Shown here one piece after another: positions 1 through 7,887 of a DNA stretch of 39,795 nt. Positions within the stretch are counted from its first letter, which is position 1, and each line of letters begins with the position of its first letter. This DNA is from Bacteroidales bacterium (GTDB lineage Bacteria; Bacteroidota; Bacteroidia; Bacteroidales; 4484-276). Location: assembly GCA_021740425.1 (NCBI GenBank), contig JAIOZV010000005.1, forward strand, positions 1 through 39,795. The letters are read 5' to 3'. The notes beneath the pieces were generated by a model. The model was not told the DNA's origin, did not search any database, and worked only from the letters and a program-made list of their open reading frames with translations. The position numbers and the translations under genes are program-made.

Positions 1-1
1 T

Positions 2-985
2 GAAAACTTTAGTTTTTCTGACACCTATGCACCTGTTGATTTTGGAGGAGCGCGCTTTTGCGAAATCCGCGTTTGGAGCATGTTCAACGATGTTGCCGGG
101 GGTATGGACAAATATTGGGATTATGTTAAAGGCCATATCGAACATGATAAAAAACTCGCCAACGGCAATGAAAATGTTGATAAATACGCCACCAACAGAA
201 TGCCTTTGTGGATTAAGCCCGACAAAAAAGTAAGTGTTCAGGACATGTTCGAATTTATGCGCAACCACCTCGAAGGCACTGAACTGGATATGAGCAAGGA
301 TATGGGTGCCGGACCTTTTGGTGTACCTTACCGTTGGAGGCCCCTTACCTGGGAAGTGGATGGTGTAACTTATTGCAACGAACGTGCAACAGCCACTCAG
401 CAAACCGGGTTTTCATTTATTTCGCAAATGCGTAGTTGGCTCCCCGACCCCATTGGTGGAATTTTCTGGTTCGGTGTTGACGATGCCTCATGCTCGGTTT
501 ATATGCCCATGTATTGCAGCATGACTCGCGCTCCCCGCACCATGGAACGTGGAAACGGAGCCATGATGCGCTGGTCGGATGATGCGGCATTTTGGGTTTT
601 CAACCAGGTTACTAACTTTACTTACACCAGATGGAATACCATCTATCCGGACGTAGCTGAAAAAATTCGTGCTTACGAAGATCAATTTGTAACACTCATT
701 CCCATGATTGATGAGCAGGCAAAAATGCTTTACGATAAAAACCCAAATCTGGCAGCAAGTTTCCTAACAGATTATTCTACCGGAACAGGTGACCGTGTAA
801 CCTACGAATGGAAAGATTTTTACAAGCACTTATTTATGAAATACATGGATGGCAACATCAAAACCCCGAATCCGGGGCAACAAAATCCAAACCTGAGTCA
901 ACCCGGTTATGGCAACGATTGGTATCGCAAGATTGTGGATGAAACCGGGGACCAATTTAAAGTGATTGGCGGTGCTGGTCATTAG
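2..985 (+). CDS. C69-family dipeptidase, 5' end cut by window
   Basis: The reading frame is open from base 2, so the gene starts left of the window; the ATG at 80 is internal. The 327 visible residues match the C-terminal half of the next gene: a PLWI-P-K motif, then RNH-EGT-DM, AGPFG-P-RWRPL-W and IGGI-WFGVDD blocks in the same order. This is the peptidase C69 (Ntn-hydrolase dipeptidase) family, which cleaves dipeptides from a processed N-terminal cysteine; that cysteine would be upstream and is not seen. Its paralogue follows in the same direction after 79 bp. The copies are clearly diverged, so this is an old duplication. A terminator-like hairpin follows the stop. Family call secure; substrate unknown. 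Confidence 0.88.
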   Translation, partial: ENFSFSDTYAPVDFGGARFCEIRVWSMFNDVAGGMDKYWDYVKGHIEHDKKLANGNENVDKYATNRMPLWIKPDKKVSVQDMFEFMRNHLEGTELDMSKDMGAGPFGVPYRWRPLTWEVDGVTYCNERATATQQTGFSFISQMRSWLPDPIGGIFWFGVDDASCSVYMPMYCSMTRAPRTMERGNGAMMRWSDDAAFWVFNQVTNFTYTRWNTIYPDVAEKIRAYEDQFVTLIPMIDEQAKMLYDKNPNLAASFLTDYSTGTGDRVTYEWKDFYKHLFMKYMDGNIKTPNPGQQNPNLSQPGYGNDWYRKIVDETGDQFKVIGGAGH

Positions 986-1007
986 TACAATTTAATACAT
1001 TTTGATT

Positions 1008-1047
1008 GCCGGTAAAGTTTTCTAACCAGGATTTTACCGGCTCTTTT
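1008..1047 (+). terminator. Rho-independent terminator after first C69 gene
   Basis: GCCGGTAAA (1008-1016) pairs perfectly with TTTACCGGC (1033-1041) across a 16-nt loop and is followed by TCTTTTT. It begins 22 nt after the stop codon and ends before the second dipeptidase start, so the two paralogues may be separate transcripts. Confidence 0.7.
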
Positions 1048-1064
1048 TATTTAAACTAATCATC

Positions 1065-2696
1065 ATGAAAGGATTTATTAAAAGCGCACTTTTCTTTATT
1101 GCAATGTTTTTGCCGGCTGCCATCTACCCCTGCACCAACCTGATTGTTACAAAAGGCGCTTCCGCCGATGGGTCTGCCTTTTTGGTTTATACTAACGACG
1201 GGGAATGGTTGTACCGGCTTTCAAATAAACCTGCTGAAGACCATCAGCCCGGCGATTCGCTAACCTTCCGCAGCGGCCGCAATCAGGTGGAAGGCAAAAT
1301 CCATCAGGTGCCACATACTTATGCCGTTGTAGGATTCCAGATGAATGAATACCAACTGGCAGTTGGAGAAACTACCTTTACAGGAAGAGAAGAATTGTGG
1401 AACCACAGCAAATATTTGCAATACTGGCATTTGATGAGTCTGGCGCTGGAAAGAGCCAAAACTGCCCGCGAGGCTGTCGGGGTTATTACCTCTCTTGTGG
1501 AGCAATATGGGTACGGCAGCGAGGGAGAATCATTTTCGATTGTTGATCCCAAAGAAGCCTGGATTTTGGAAATGGTTGGAACCGGAGATGGTGGAGAAGG
1601 AGCTGTGTGGGTTGCTGTTAAAATTCCTGACGGAACAATATCAGCACATTCCAATATGGCCAGAATTGGCGAGTTTCCTCTCGATGATCCTGAAAACTGT
1701 CTCTATTCCGACAATGTTATCAGCTTTGCTGTGGAAAAGGGTTATTATGATCCCAAATCCGGCAAGCCATTCCTTTTCAACGAAGCCTACAATCCTTCAT
1801 CTCCCGACAGATTAAAATATTGTGAGTCGCGGGTATGGAGTTTGTTCAGAAGAGCTGCACCATCCTTAAATTTATCCTCAGATTATAATCGTGGTGTTCA
1901 GGGAGCCGAAAGATATCCCTTATGGATTGAACCGGATATGAAGTTAACACTTCAGGATGTTATGGATTTAGTTCGCGATCATTACGAAGGAACCGATATC
2001 GACATGACAAAAGGCCTCGATGCCGGACCATTCGGAACGCCCAATCGCTGGCGCCCTCTTTACTGGGAAGATGAAAACGGGGATAAATATTCATGGGAAC
2101 GCCCTATTTCAACCTACAACACCTGTTTCTCCTATATCGGGCAGATGCGGGCGTGGTTGCCAAATGAAATTGGAGGTATTTGCTGGTTTGGTGTTGATGA
2201 CACCTATTTTACCTGCTATGTTCCCATTTTTGTGGGGAATTCATCGGTGCCTGAACCTTTTACATTAGGTGATATAAATCATTATTCACAGGAATCGATG
2301 TGGTGGGTTTTTAATTTCGTTTCCAACTTTGCAAATCTCAGGTATTCATACATGATCCAAGATATCCGCAAAGTCCAAAACCAACTGGAAACCCGCATAA
2401 TCAGCAGCCTGGATTCGATCACGGATGTTGCGATGAAACTCACAAAAGTTGAAAGAACAGAGATGCTTACTGCTTATTCAAATCAGTTGGGAACGGAAGT
2501 TCATCAGCGCTGGATTGATCTGGGAGAAAAGTTGATTACAAAATACAACGACGGATATGTGAAAGGGGAAGATGGCAAAATTGAAGAACCCGGATATCCC
2601 GATCAGTGGATGGACGAAATGAATCATATTTATCCCGAAAAGTTTAAAATTCCTGATTGGAATAATACCAAAAAGCAGGACAGGCTCCCCTACTAA
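1065..2696 (+). CDS. C69-family dipeptidase, secreted
   Basis: Full-length member (543 aa) of peptidase family C69. Residues 1-22 form a signal peptide (basic MKGFIK, then a hydrophobic core), and Cys23, in the context YPCTNL, is the expected N-terminal nucleophile exposed by processing. The conserved TKGASADGS-F--YTND segment follows directly, as in other family members. The C-terminal half carries the RWRPLYW and IGGICWFGVDD blocks shared with the upstream partial copy. Likely role: extracytoplasmic dipeptide hydrolysis. The start at 1065 is supported by the signal peptide. The gene lies after a terminator and 113 bp before the next gene, which has its own promoter element, so it is probably monocistronic. 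Confidence 0.92.
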   Translation: MKGFIKSALFFIAMFLPAAIYPCTNLIVTKGASADGSAFLVYTNDGEWLYRLSNKPAEDHQPGDSLTFRSGRNQVEGKIHQVPHTYAVVGFQMNEYQLAVGETTFTGREELWNHSKYLQYWHLMSLALERAKTAREAVGVITSLVEQYGYGSEGESFSIVDPKEAWILEMVGTGDGGEGAVWVAVKIPDGTISAHSNMARIGEFPLDDPENCLYSDNVISFAVEKGYYDPKSGKPFLFNEAYNPSSPDRLKYCESRVWSLFRRAAPSLNLSSDYNRGVQGAERYPLWIEPDMKLTLQDVMDLVRDHYEGTDIDMTKGLDAGPFGTPNRWRPLYWEDENGDKYSWERPISTYNTCFSYIGQMRAWLPNEIGGICWFGVDDTYFTCYVPIFVGNSSVPEPFTLGDINHYSQESMWWVFNFVSNFANLRYSYMIQDIRKVQNQLETRIISSLDSITDVAMKLTKVERTEMLTAYSNQLGTEVHQRWIDLGEKLITKYNDGYVKGEDGKIEEPGYPDQWMDEMNHIYPEKFKIPDWNNTKKQDRLPY

Positions 2697-2733
2697 ACAT
2701 TTACCATAAATACATTTTTATCAATTATTTAGC

Positions 2734-2741
2734 TAACTTTG
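2734..2741 (+). promoter_or_regulatory. Bacteroidota -7 element TAACTTTG
   Basis: Exact TAnnTTTG match 68 nt before the ATG at 2810. No good TTG is found at the expected -33 distance. Transcription would start near 2748, giving a leader of about 60 nt. Confidence 0.45.
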
Positions 2742-2750
2742 TGCGAACTT

Positions 2751-2769
2751 CTGTCAATAAAAATGACAG
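2751..2769 (+). other. Short inverted repeat in 5' leader
   Basis: CTGTCA (2751-2756) and TGACAG (2764-2769) flank a 7-nt A-rich loop. It starts just after the predicted transcription start, so it may form a 5'-end stem that protects the mRNA, or it may be a protein-binding dyad. It has no T-tract, so it is not a terminator. Confidence 0.35.
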
Positions 2770-2809
2770 CAAAAAACAATTATTGAATTATTAAAAAATA
2801 GTCAGGAAA

Positions 2810-3727
2810 ATGGAAGCAACAAAACAAAATGAGCAGAAGAATTCGAAGGTATTGATCTACTTAATCCTTTTGATAATTTTTCTTATAATATCTGGGGTGC
2901 TGGGGTATCTTTATTTCGATAAATCCTCGGAAGTAGAAAAATTGGTAACTGAAAAAGAACAAGTGAGAAGCGATTTGCAAACTGAACTTGATAAGCTGAT
3001 GCAAGAGCATGATCAAATTAAAACGGAGTATGGATATTTATCCGATACCCTGGCCTCCCGCGACAGTATGATTCAGGCCAATGCAAAGGAAATCAAATCC
3101 CTTTTAAATTATAAATGGGAATATTTTCAAATCAAGAAAAAACTTGATCAATTGAGGGTAACCGCTCAGGGCTATGTCAGGCAGATGGACTCACTATATA
3201 CTGTAAATCAGGAACTGACCGAAGAAAATGAGCGCATCCGTGAAAATTTCAGATCCGAACAAATGAAAAACACTGAACTGAAAGTAGAAAAGCAGGAGCT
3301 GGAACAGATTGTTGAAAACGCCGCGGTGCTAAAAGCCTATAATATTCAGGCAACGGGCATCAGGCAAAGAGGAACAAACCAAAAGGAAACGGATAAAGCC
3401 CGACGTACCGACAGGGTAAGGGTGTGCTTTACGCTCGGGGAAAACAAACTTGTAGCTCATGGCGAAAAACAAATTTATATCCGGATTGCCAGACCCGATA
3501 ATGTGATTTTGATTGTTGATGAAAGCGATAAGTATTCATTTAGTCAAAATGGTGAAAAACTTCAGTATTCCATCAAGCGGGAAATAAATTACGAAGGAGA
3601 ACCCATTGATGTATGTGCTTTCTGGAATAAAGGAAACAAGGATGACGAGGCCATGGAAGGGAAATATTCGGTAACAATCTATACAGATCAGGATAAAATT
3701 GGTGAAGGATATTTTGAATTGAAATAA
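2810..3727 (+). CDS. Membrane-anchored coiled-coil protein, unknown function
   Basis: No function recognised. The 305-residue protein has a short hydrophilic N-terminus, one transmembrane helix at about 14-36, then a long heptad-rich region (about 40-175, dense in E, K, L and Q) predicted to form a coiled coil. A C-terminal domain (about 195-305) of mixed beta character follows, with IYIRIARPDN and YSVTIYTDQD segments. The layout suggests an inner-membrane anchor with a periplasmic coiled coil and terminal beta domain. Proteins of this build are common unnamed proteins in Bacteroidota; some act in gliding or envelope assembly, but nothing here shows that. It is convergent with the exosortase gene and shares a terminator with it. 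Confidence 0.8.
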   Translation: MEATKQNEQKNSKVLIYLILLIIFLIISGVLGYLYFDKSSEVEKLVTEKEQVRSDLQTELDKLMQEHDQIKTEYGYLSDTLASRDSMIQANAKEIKSLLNYKWEYFQIKKKLDQLRVTAQGYVRQMDSLYTVNQELTEENERIRENFRSEQMKNTELKVEKQELEQIVENAAVLKAYNIQATGIRQRGTNQKETDKARRTDRVRVCFTLGENKLVAHGEKQIYIRIARPDNVILIVDESDKYSFSQNGEKLQYSIKREINYEGEPIDVCAFWNKGNKDDEAMEGKYSVTIYTDQDKIGEGYFELK

Positions 3728-3750
3728 ACTTTGGTTTGGATGCAAAAGAC

Positions 3751-3780
3751 AAAAGGCAGATTGTTATACTGCCTTTTTTT
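3751..3780. terminator. Bidirectional terminator shared by convergent genes
   Basis: AAAAGGCAG (3751-3759) and CTGCCTTTT (3769-3777) form a 9-bp stem with a 9-nt loop, flanked by T-runs on both strands. The stop codon of the minus-strand exosortase gene (3764-3766) lies in the loop, so the hairpin overlaps its last codons while serving the plus-strand gene ending at 3727. Confidence 0.75.
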
Positions 3781-4375
3781 GTTTTCCGGAATTCATGATT
3801 TTTTCAACCCAAAGTACCCACAGCGAAAAAATTACCACATAAAAAAATGGTCTGAAAAGATTATCATGACTAAAATCCCAGTATTGAGGCCAGTTTACAA
3901 TTACTACAGAAAGTCCTGTTATTCTAAAAATATTGGTCAGATGAACGATGATAATGCCCATGGGGATGAACCATAATTTTTGTTTCCACGGACCCGGATA
4001 AACTGCCATCAGCAACACGAACTGAAGTATTTGCTTAAACCCGGAGCAACTCATATTAACAGCAATAAAGCCATTGTTGGGAAAATAAAGGGTTTTGTTT
4101 TGCTCAACACCAGTAAAACTGATGCCAAAAAGGTGGTCAACAATCCATACACTCTGCGAATACAATAGTCCGGACAACCATTTTTGACCTCCCATGATAA
4201 AATCCGTTAAGGGAATATAATTCAATGGATTGGCCCAGTATCGGTAACCATAATGAATGATGAGCGTAATAATGATAAACAGGAAAACATCCAAAAGAGC
4301 ATCCAGTTTGTATTTATGAATGGTTTGATGAATGGTTTTAAAAACACGCCCGATCAACTTTTTAGCCTTCTTCAT
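3764..4375 (-). CDS. Exosortase/archaeosortase-family transpeptidase
   Basis: A 203-residue polytopic membrane protein with the full catalytic triad of the exosortase/archaeosortase family: Cys110 (VNMSCSGFKQ), Arg151 (TNIFRITGL) and His170 (DFSHDNLFRPFFY), each next to hydrophobic helices. Family members cleave C-terminal PEP-CTERM-like signals and reattach proteins to envelope components. The small size, without the long N-terminal multi-helix part of proteobacterial EpsH, fits the compact exosortases of Bacteroidota (XrtF, XrtX, XrtN types); I cannot say which. A 74-aa membrane protein lies 92 bp upstream on the same strand and may be its partner. No classic PEP-CTERM tail is visible elsewhere in the window. 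Confidence 0.85.
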   Translation of the reverse strand: MKKAKKLIGRVFKTIHQTIHKYKLDALLDVFLFIIITLIIHYGYRYWANPLNYIPLTDFIMGGQKWLSGLLYSQSVWIVDHLFGISFTGVEQNKTLYFPNNGFIAVNMSCSGFKQILQFVLLMAVYPGPWKQKLWFIPMGIIIVHLTNIFRITGLSVVIVNWPQYWDFSHDNLFRPFFYVVIFSLWVLWVEKIMNSGKQKKAV

Positions 4376-4467
4376 TGTTCAATTTTAATACGCTGTGAAA
4401 ATACAAATTCTCAGGTATTCCGAATTAAAATGAAGGATACAAAATTTTGGAAAAAAAGTTGATCCGG

Positions 4468-4692
4468 TCAGGATTTTTCGTTGCGGGCATTGTGGTGCGA
4501 ATCAAACTTCGAACGGGCAAAATAACCCAGAAATAAAATGCCGGCAATTAATATCATGCCCATCAGATTAATTCCCGAAAACATGTCAAACAGCATTAAA
4601 TTGTCATTCGGAGTTGCTGTGGAAGATATTGAAAAAAAGGTAAGGGTGACAAAAAATGACATCCAATAATTGTAAGGGTTCAAAGGTTTCAT
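4468..4692 (-). CDS. Small two-helix membrane protein, possible exosortase partner
   Basis: A 74-residue protein with a hydrophobic segment at about 10-27 and a second at about 41-60 (LMGMILIAGILFLGYF), followed by a short polar, partly basic tail (ARSKFD...). The ATG at 4692 is chosen over the in-frame GTG at 4719 because a TACTTTTG -7 element overlaps that GTG, placing transcription start near 4712. A hydrophobic helix plus basic residues at the C-terminus is the general build of exosortase sorting tails, but no PEP-like motif is present. It could be a substrate, a helper membrane protein, or unrelated. It lies upstream of the exosortase and is probably cotranscribed. Confidence 0.55.
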   Translation of the reverse strand: MKPLNPYNYWMSFFVTLTFFSISSTATPNDNLMLFDMFSGINLMGMILIAGILFLGYFARSKFDSHHNARNEKS

Positions 4693-4718
4693 AAAATATG
4701 GGCTAAGAGTTACATCCA

Positions 4719-4726
4719 CAAAAGTA
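4719..4726 (-). promoter_or_regulatory. -7 element TACTTTTG for the exosortase pair
   Basis: The reverse complement of 4719-4726 reads TACTTTTG, an exact TAnnTTTG match about 27 nt before the ATG at 4692. A TTG lies 24 nt further upstream, slightly beyond the usual spacing. Confidence 0.45.
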
Positions 4727-4930
4727 TCAATGAAAGGCCGGAATATGAAACAACCTCAGGACATTTATTGATATTTAACAAAAAAAATGGCCGTAAACGG
4801 ACACGAAGTGTTCATAAATACTGTCGATTGTTGATAAAAATCTCCTGAAAATTAATTCAAAACTCAATAAATCAACGACTTAAAAAAGCGGCAAAGAATG
4901 TGTACCTGCCATCAGAGCAAATTATAAATT

Positions 4931-5710
4931 ATGAGATTCAAATTAATATTATTAACAGGGTTATTGTTTTTTGGGATATCCAAAATTGAAGCACAGCAGC
5001 AACCGGTTACCATCACCGTACTGTACGATAACTATCAATTTTCGGACAGTACTATTTCAGATTTTGGATTTGCCTGCCTGATAATCAGGGAAAACGACAC
5101 CATCCTTTTTGATACCGGCTCTCAAAAGGACATCCTTTTTCACAATCTGAATGCTTTAAATGTGGATTTATCAACCATTCAAACGCTTGTCATTTCGCAC
5201 CATCATGGCGATCATGTGGGCAATATTTTTCCGTTAATAGAAGCAAATCCTGACATTCAGGTATTTCTCCCTTCAACGCTTGATGGTAATTTTAGGGGGA
5301 TGGTCGAAAGTTATAAAGTCAGGACAGAAATCGAGCGCAATTTCCGCGAGATAGCCTATCAGGTTTTTATTACTGGGGAGATGGGCTTTCAAATACCTGA
5401 GCAAAGCATTGTGATTAAAACCGAAAAGGGACTTGTTTTAATATCAGCCTGCGGGCATCCCGGAATCGACAGAATGGTAAGAAAGGTCAGCAGGAAGTTC
5501 GATGAAAAAGTTTATATGGTGATTGGCGGTTTTCATCTGGAGGATTATTCTGATAAAGAAATAGATGCAATTACTGAAACTTTCAGGGAATTTGGGGTTG
5601 AAAAAATTGCACCGGGGCATTGCACCGGGCAGCAGGCGATGGACAGATTTCGACAAACCTGGCATCACAATTTTATCAGAAGCGGAACCGGAAAAGTATT
5701 TGAATTTTAA
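4931..5710 (+). CDS. Secreted MBL-fold metallo-hydrolase (COG1237-like)
   Basis: A 259-residue metallo-beta-lactamase-fold protein. A signal peptide ends near Ala21 (SKIEA/QQQ). The metal-binding signature is at residues 89-95 (SHHHGDH: His90, His92, Asp94, His95), with an upstream LFDTGS motif (Asp61) and later SACGHPG, VIGGFHL and PGHCTG segments. That order is typical of the COG1237 subgroup annotated as dihydropterin-aminobenzene phosphate synthase-like hydrolases, whose substrates are mostly unknown. The signal peptide places it outside the cytoplasm. Its stop overlaps the 3' end of the convergent HEAT-like gene by four bases. Fold call firm; reaction unknown. Confidence 0.88.
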   Translation: MRFKLILLTGLLFFGISKIEAQQQPVTITVLYDNYQFSDSTISDFGFACLIIRENDTILFDTGSQKDILFHNLNALNVDLSTIQTLVISHHHGDHVGNIFPLIEANPDIQVFLPSTLDGNFRGMVESYKVRTEIERNFREIAYQVFITGEMGFQIPEQSIVIKTEKGLVLISACGHPGIDRMVRKVSRKFDEKVYMVIGGFHLEDYSDKEIDAITETFREFGVEKIAPGHCTGQQAMDRFRQTWHHNFIRSGTGKVFEF

Positions 5711-6246
5711 TTTACTGTTTTCCTGTTGGTTTTTAACGCCCTGATGGTTTTACTTCCGCGGTTCACAATTCCCGCCGACCCTTCCTGCATAGAAACTTCG
5801 ATAGTGTGAATAAACTCATTTTTTATTTCCGGAATTTTTTTACTGATTTCAAAAAGAATGGTCATCGAATGAATTTTTACAGCAACGGATTCTGCCGTAT
5901 TGGCAAGCCAGGAAAAACAACAATCCAACAAAATACCCAGTTTTATTTCGTCTTCCGGAATAGGATATTCCTGAATTATTCTTAGAAACTCGCGTTTCAC
6001 ACCGTCTTTTGTTATACCGGGTAAAGCAAGAATCATGTTTCCAACCAGTGGGGAAATCAAATCAGGATTTAGTTCCCAAATACCCTTTAGTACCCATGCC
6101 GAACGCCAGTTTACAGGTTCATCCTCACTTATGGCATAGCTCCATAATTCATCCAATATGCCATGGTTTTCTATGGCCATTTGTGCAAGCTTCAGTGTAT
6201 TATTTTTGGAAATTTCACCAAGTAACAGATCATTTAAAGTAATCAT
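5707..6246 (-). CDS. HEAT-like alpha-helical protein, unknown function
   Basis: A 179-residue, all-helical cytoplasmic protein with no signal peptide. Helix pairs such as NWRSAWVLKGIWELNP and SVAVKIHSMTILFEISKK resemble HEAT/adenylate-repeat solenoids, often protein-interaction scaffolds; no enzyme motif is seen. It starts 25 nt after the nitroreductase stop on the same strand and is probably cotranscribed with it. Unnamed proteins of this type and size are common in Bacteroidota. Function not assigned. Confidence 0.72.
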   Translation of the reverse strand: MITLNDLLLGEISKNNTLKLAQMAIENHGILDELWSYAISEDEPVNWRSAWVLKGIWELNPDLISPLVGNMILALPGITKDGVKREFLRIIQEYPIPEDEIKLGILLDCCFSWLANTAESVAVKIHSMTILFEISKKIPEIKNEFIHTIEVSMQEGSAGIVNRGSKTIRALKTNRKTVN

Positions 6247-6271
6247 GAGAAAAAAAAATTGGTTTTTATCC

Positions 6272-6790
6272 TTAAAGATAGACTACTACTTCGCGTAGGA
6301 GTTTCCTGTTTTTTAAACCATTTTTTTTGAATCCTTCATTCGGATAACCCAAAGGAGTCATCGCAAATATATGTTCATCCTTTTCAAAAAGACCTGATTT
6401 TTTTAGTTCATCCGCATTAAAGGCAGCTATCCAGCAAGTTCCCACACCCTCAGCTTCCGCTGCAAGCACAAGGTGAGTCATTGCTATAGCCAGGTCGGTT
6501 TCCAGCGAATTGTAGCCATCAGAAGTGCGCATCCATGAAAGGCTATACTTGCCCGCTACTACCAGAACATGGGGGGCATCCATAAACCATGACCTTCCGT
6601 AGCACGACCGGATTTTTGCCAGATTTTTTTCCGTGGATATCAGGTAAAACCTCCAGGGTTGCCGGTTTGCAGCCGAAGGAGCAATGCGTCCTGCTTCCAG
6701 TATGCGTTCGAGTGTTTCTTTTCCAATAGGTTTGTGTGGGTTGAAATTTCTGATGCTTTCACGGCTATGAATCAGTTGTTGAAAGTCCAT
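6272..6790 (-). CDS. Nitroreductase-family flavoprotein
   Basis: A 172-residue member of the FMN-dependent nitroreductase family. The N-terminal flavin-binding segment SRESIRNF (residues 9-16) is followed by the family motif PSAANRQPWRF (38-48), where Asn and Gln normally contact FMN, and by a VGTCWIAAF segment and a TPLGYP motif near the C-terminus. Members reduce nitro compounds, quinones or enones with NAD(P)H; substrate cannot be told from sequence. It is divergent from the threonine aldolase gene, with interleaved promoters, and lies 25 nt before the HEAT-like gene. Length is typical of the short nitroreductases. Confidence 0.9.
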   Translation of the reverse strand: MDFQQLIHSRESIRNFNPHKPIGKETLERILEAGRIAPSAANRQPWRFYLISTEKNLAKIRSCYGRSWFMDAPHVLVVAGKYSLSWMRTSDGYNSLETDLAIAMTHLVLAAEAEGVGTCWIAAFNADELKKSGLFEKDEHIFAMTPLGYPNEGFKKNGLKNRKLLREVVVYL

Positions 6791-6807
6791 ACATTTAAAA
6801 TTTGATT

Positions 6808-6835
6808 TTGTAAAAGTAATAAAAGCATACTTTTG
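6808..6835 (+). promoter_or_regulatory. Promoter of threonine aldolase gene
   Basis: TTG (6808-6810), 17 nt, TACTTTTG (6828-6835): a full Bacteroidota-type promoter. The transcript would start near 6842, leaving a leader of only about 8 nt before the ATG at 6850. Confidence 0.6.
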
Positions 6836-6839
6836 TCAA
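6811..6839 (-). promoter_or_regulatory. Promoter of nitroreductase gene
   Basis: On the minus strand, TTG (complement of 6837-6839), 18 nt, TACTTTTA (complement of 6811-6818), one mismatch from TAnnTTTG. It overlaps the plus-strand promoter almost completely. The start would be near 6804, with a leader of about 14 nt. Confidence 0.45.
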
Positions 6840-6849
6840 AACAGCTATT

Positions 6850-7872
6850 ATGAAAATTGATCTAAGAAGCGATACAGTAACCAAACCCTCCGGGGAAATG
6901 CTTGAGACCATGTTTTCGGCAAAGGTGGGAGATGATGTTTTGGGTGAGGATCCGACACTCAATGAACTCGAAAATAAAGCGGCAAATATCTTTGGTATGG
7001 AAGCGGGATTGTTTTGTCCATCGGGAACGATGACAAATCAGATTGCAATTAAAGTGCAGACCAGTCCGGGAGATGAGGTAATTTGCGACAGTTCAGCGCA
7101 CGTATATAATTTTGAAGGCGGAGGCATCGCTTTCAATTCGGCATCATCGGTGAGGCTGATAAATGGTAACAGAGGAAGGTTTTTGGCTTCTGATGTGCTC
7201 GATAACATCAACCCTGATAATGTACACTACCCTCACACACAGCTTGTTGTTATCGAAAACACCAGCAACAAAGGCGGAGGGAGTATCTGGAAATTCGGAG
7301 AAATTGAGAAAATAAAAAAGGTTTGTTCCGAAAATAATCTGAGCCTTCACCTTGATGGGGCAAGAATATTTAATGCGCTCACCGAAACCGGAGAAAATGC
7401 CCGTGATTATGGTAAAGTATTCGACACCATTTCAATATGTTTGTCCAAAGGTTTGGGAACACCTGTTGGTTCGGTTTTGTTGGGCAAGGCCGATTTAATT
7501 AAAAAAGCCCGCAGGTTCAGGAGGGTTTTGGGTGGAGGAATGAGGCAGGGAGGGTATTTGGGTGCAGCAGGCATTTATGCCCTCGACCACAATATCGGCA
7601 GGCTGAAAGAAGATCACAAAAGAGCAAAACAATTGGCTGAAATACTCGGAAAGATTTCAATTGTTGAAGAAATACTTCCTGTTGAAACCAACATTGTGAT
7701 GTTTAAACTCTCCCCCGGATTAACCGAAACAAACTTTTTAAAAACCATTGCTGATGAAAATCTTCTGGCGGTTCCATTTGGCAAACAAACCATTAGAATG
7801 GTTACCCATCTTGATTTTACCGATGATCAACTATTTCAAACCAGGAGCATATTAAGGAAATTATTTGGATAA
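6850..7872 (+). CDS. ltaE: Low-specificity L-threonine aldolase
   Basis: A 340-residue fold-type I PLP enzyme. The N-terminal [10 protein letters not shown] block, the [16 protein letters not shown] block and the [10 protein letters not shown] motif (Asp169, Arg172) are hallmarks of L-threonine aldolase, which splits threonine or allo-threonine into glycine and acetaldehyde. Lys200 in [13 protein letters not shown] is the expected PLP-binding lysine. Length is typical (about 340). It is cytoplasmic and has its own promoter just upstream. It is convergent with the Ycf48-like lipoprotein gene, 15 bp apart and without a visible terminator. Stereospecificity cannot be judged from sequence. Confidence 0.93.
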   Translation: MKIDLRSDTVTKPSGEMLETMFSAKVGDDVLGEDPTLNELENKAANIFGMEAGLFCPSGTMTNQIAIKVQTSPGDEVICDSSAHVYNFEGGGIAFNSASSVRLINGNRGRFLASDVLDNINPDNVHYPHTQLVVIENTSNKGGGSIWKFGEIEKIKKVCSENNLSLHLDGARIFNALTETGENARDYGKVFDTISICLSKGLGTPVGSVLLGKADLIKKARRFRRVLGGGMRQGGYLGAAGIYALDHNIGRLKEDHKRAKQLAEILGKISIVEEILPVETNIVMFKLSPGLTETNFLKTIADENLLAVPFGKQTIRMVTHLDFTDDQLFQTRSILRKLFG

Positions 7873-7887
7873 AAAACCCCCAGGTAC

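Noticed and set aside
80-985. ATG at 80 as the start of the first gene
   Set aside because: The same frame is open back to base 2 and the upstream codons read as protein; the family is about 540 aa, so the start lies outside the window.
4468-4719. GTG at 4719 as the start of the small membrane protein
   Set aside because: It overlaps the -7 element TACTTTTG, so it would lie upstream of the transcript. The ATG at 4692 also gives a more natural N-terminus.
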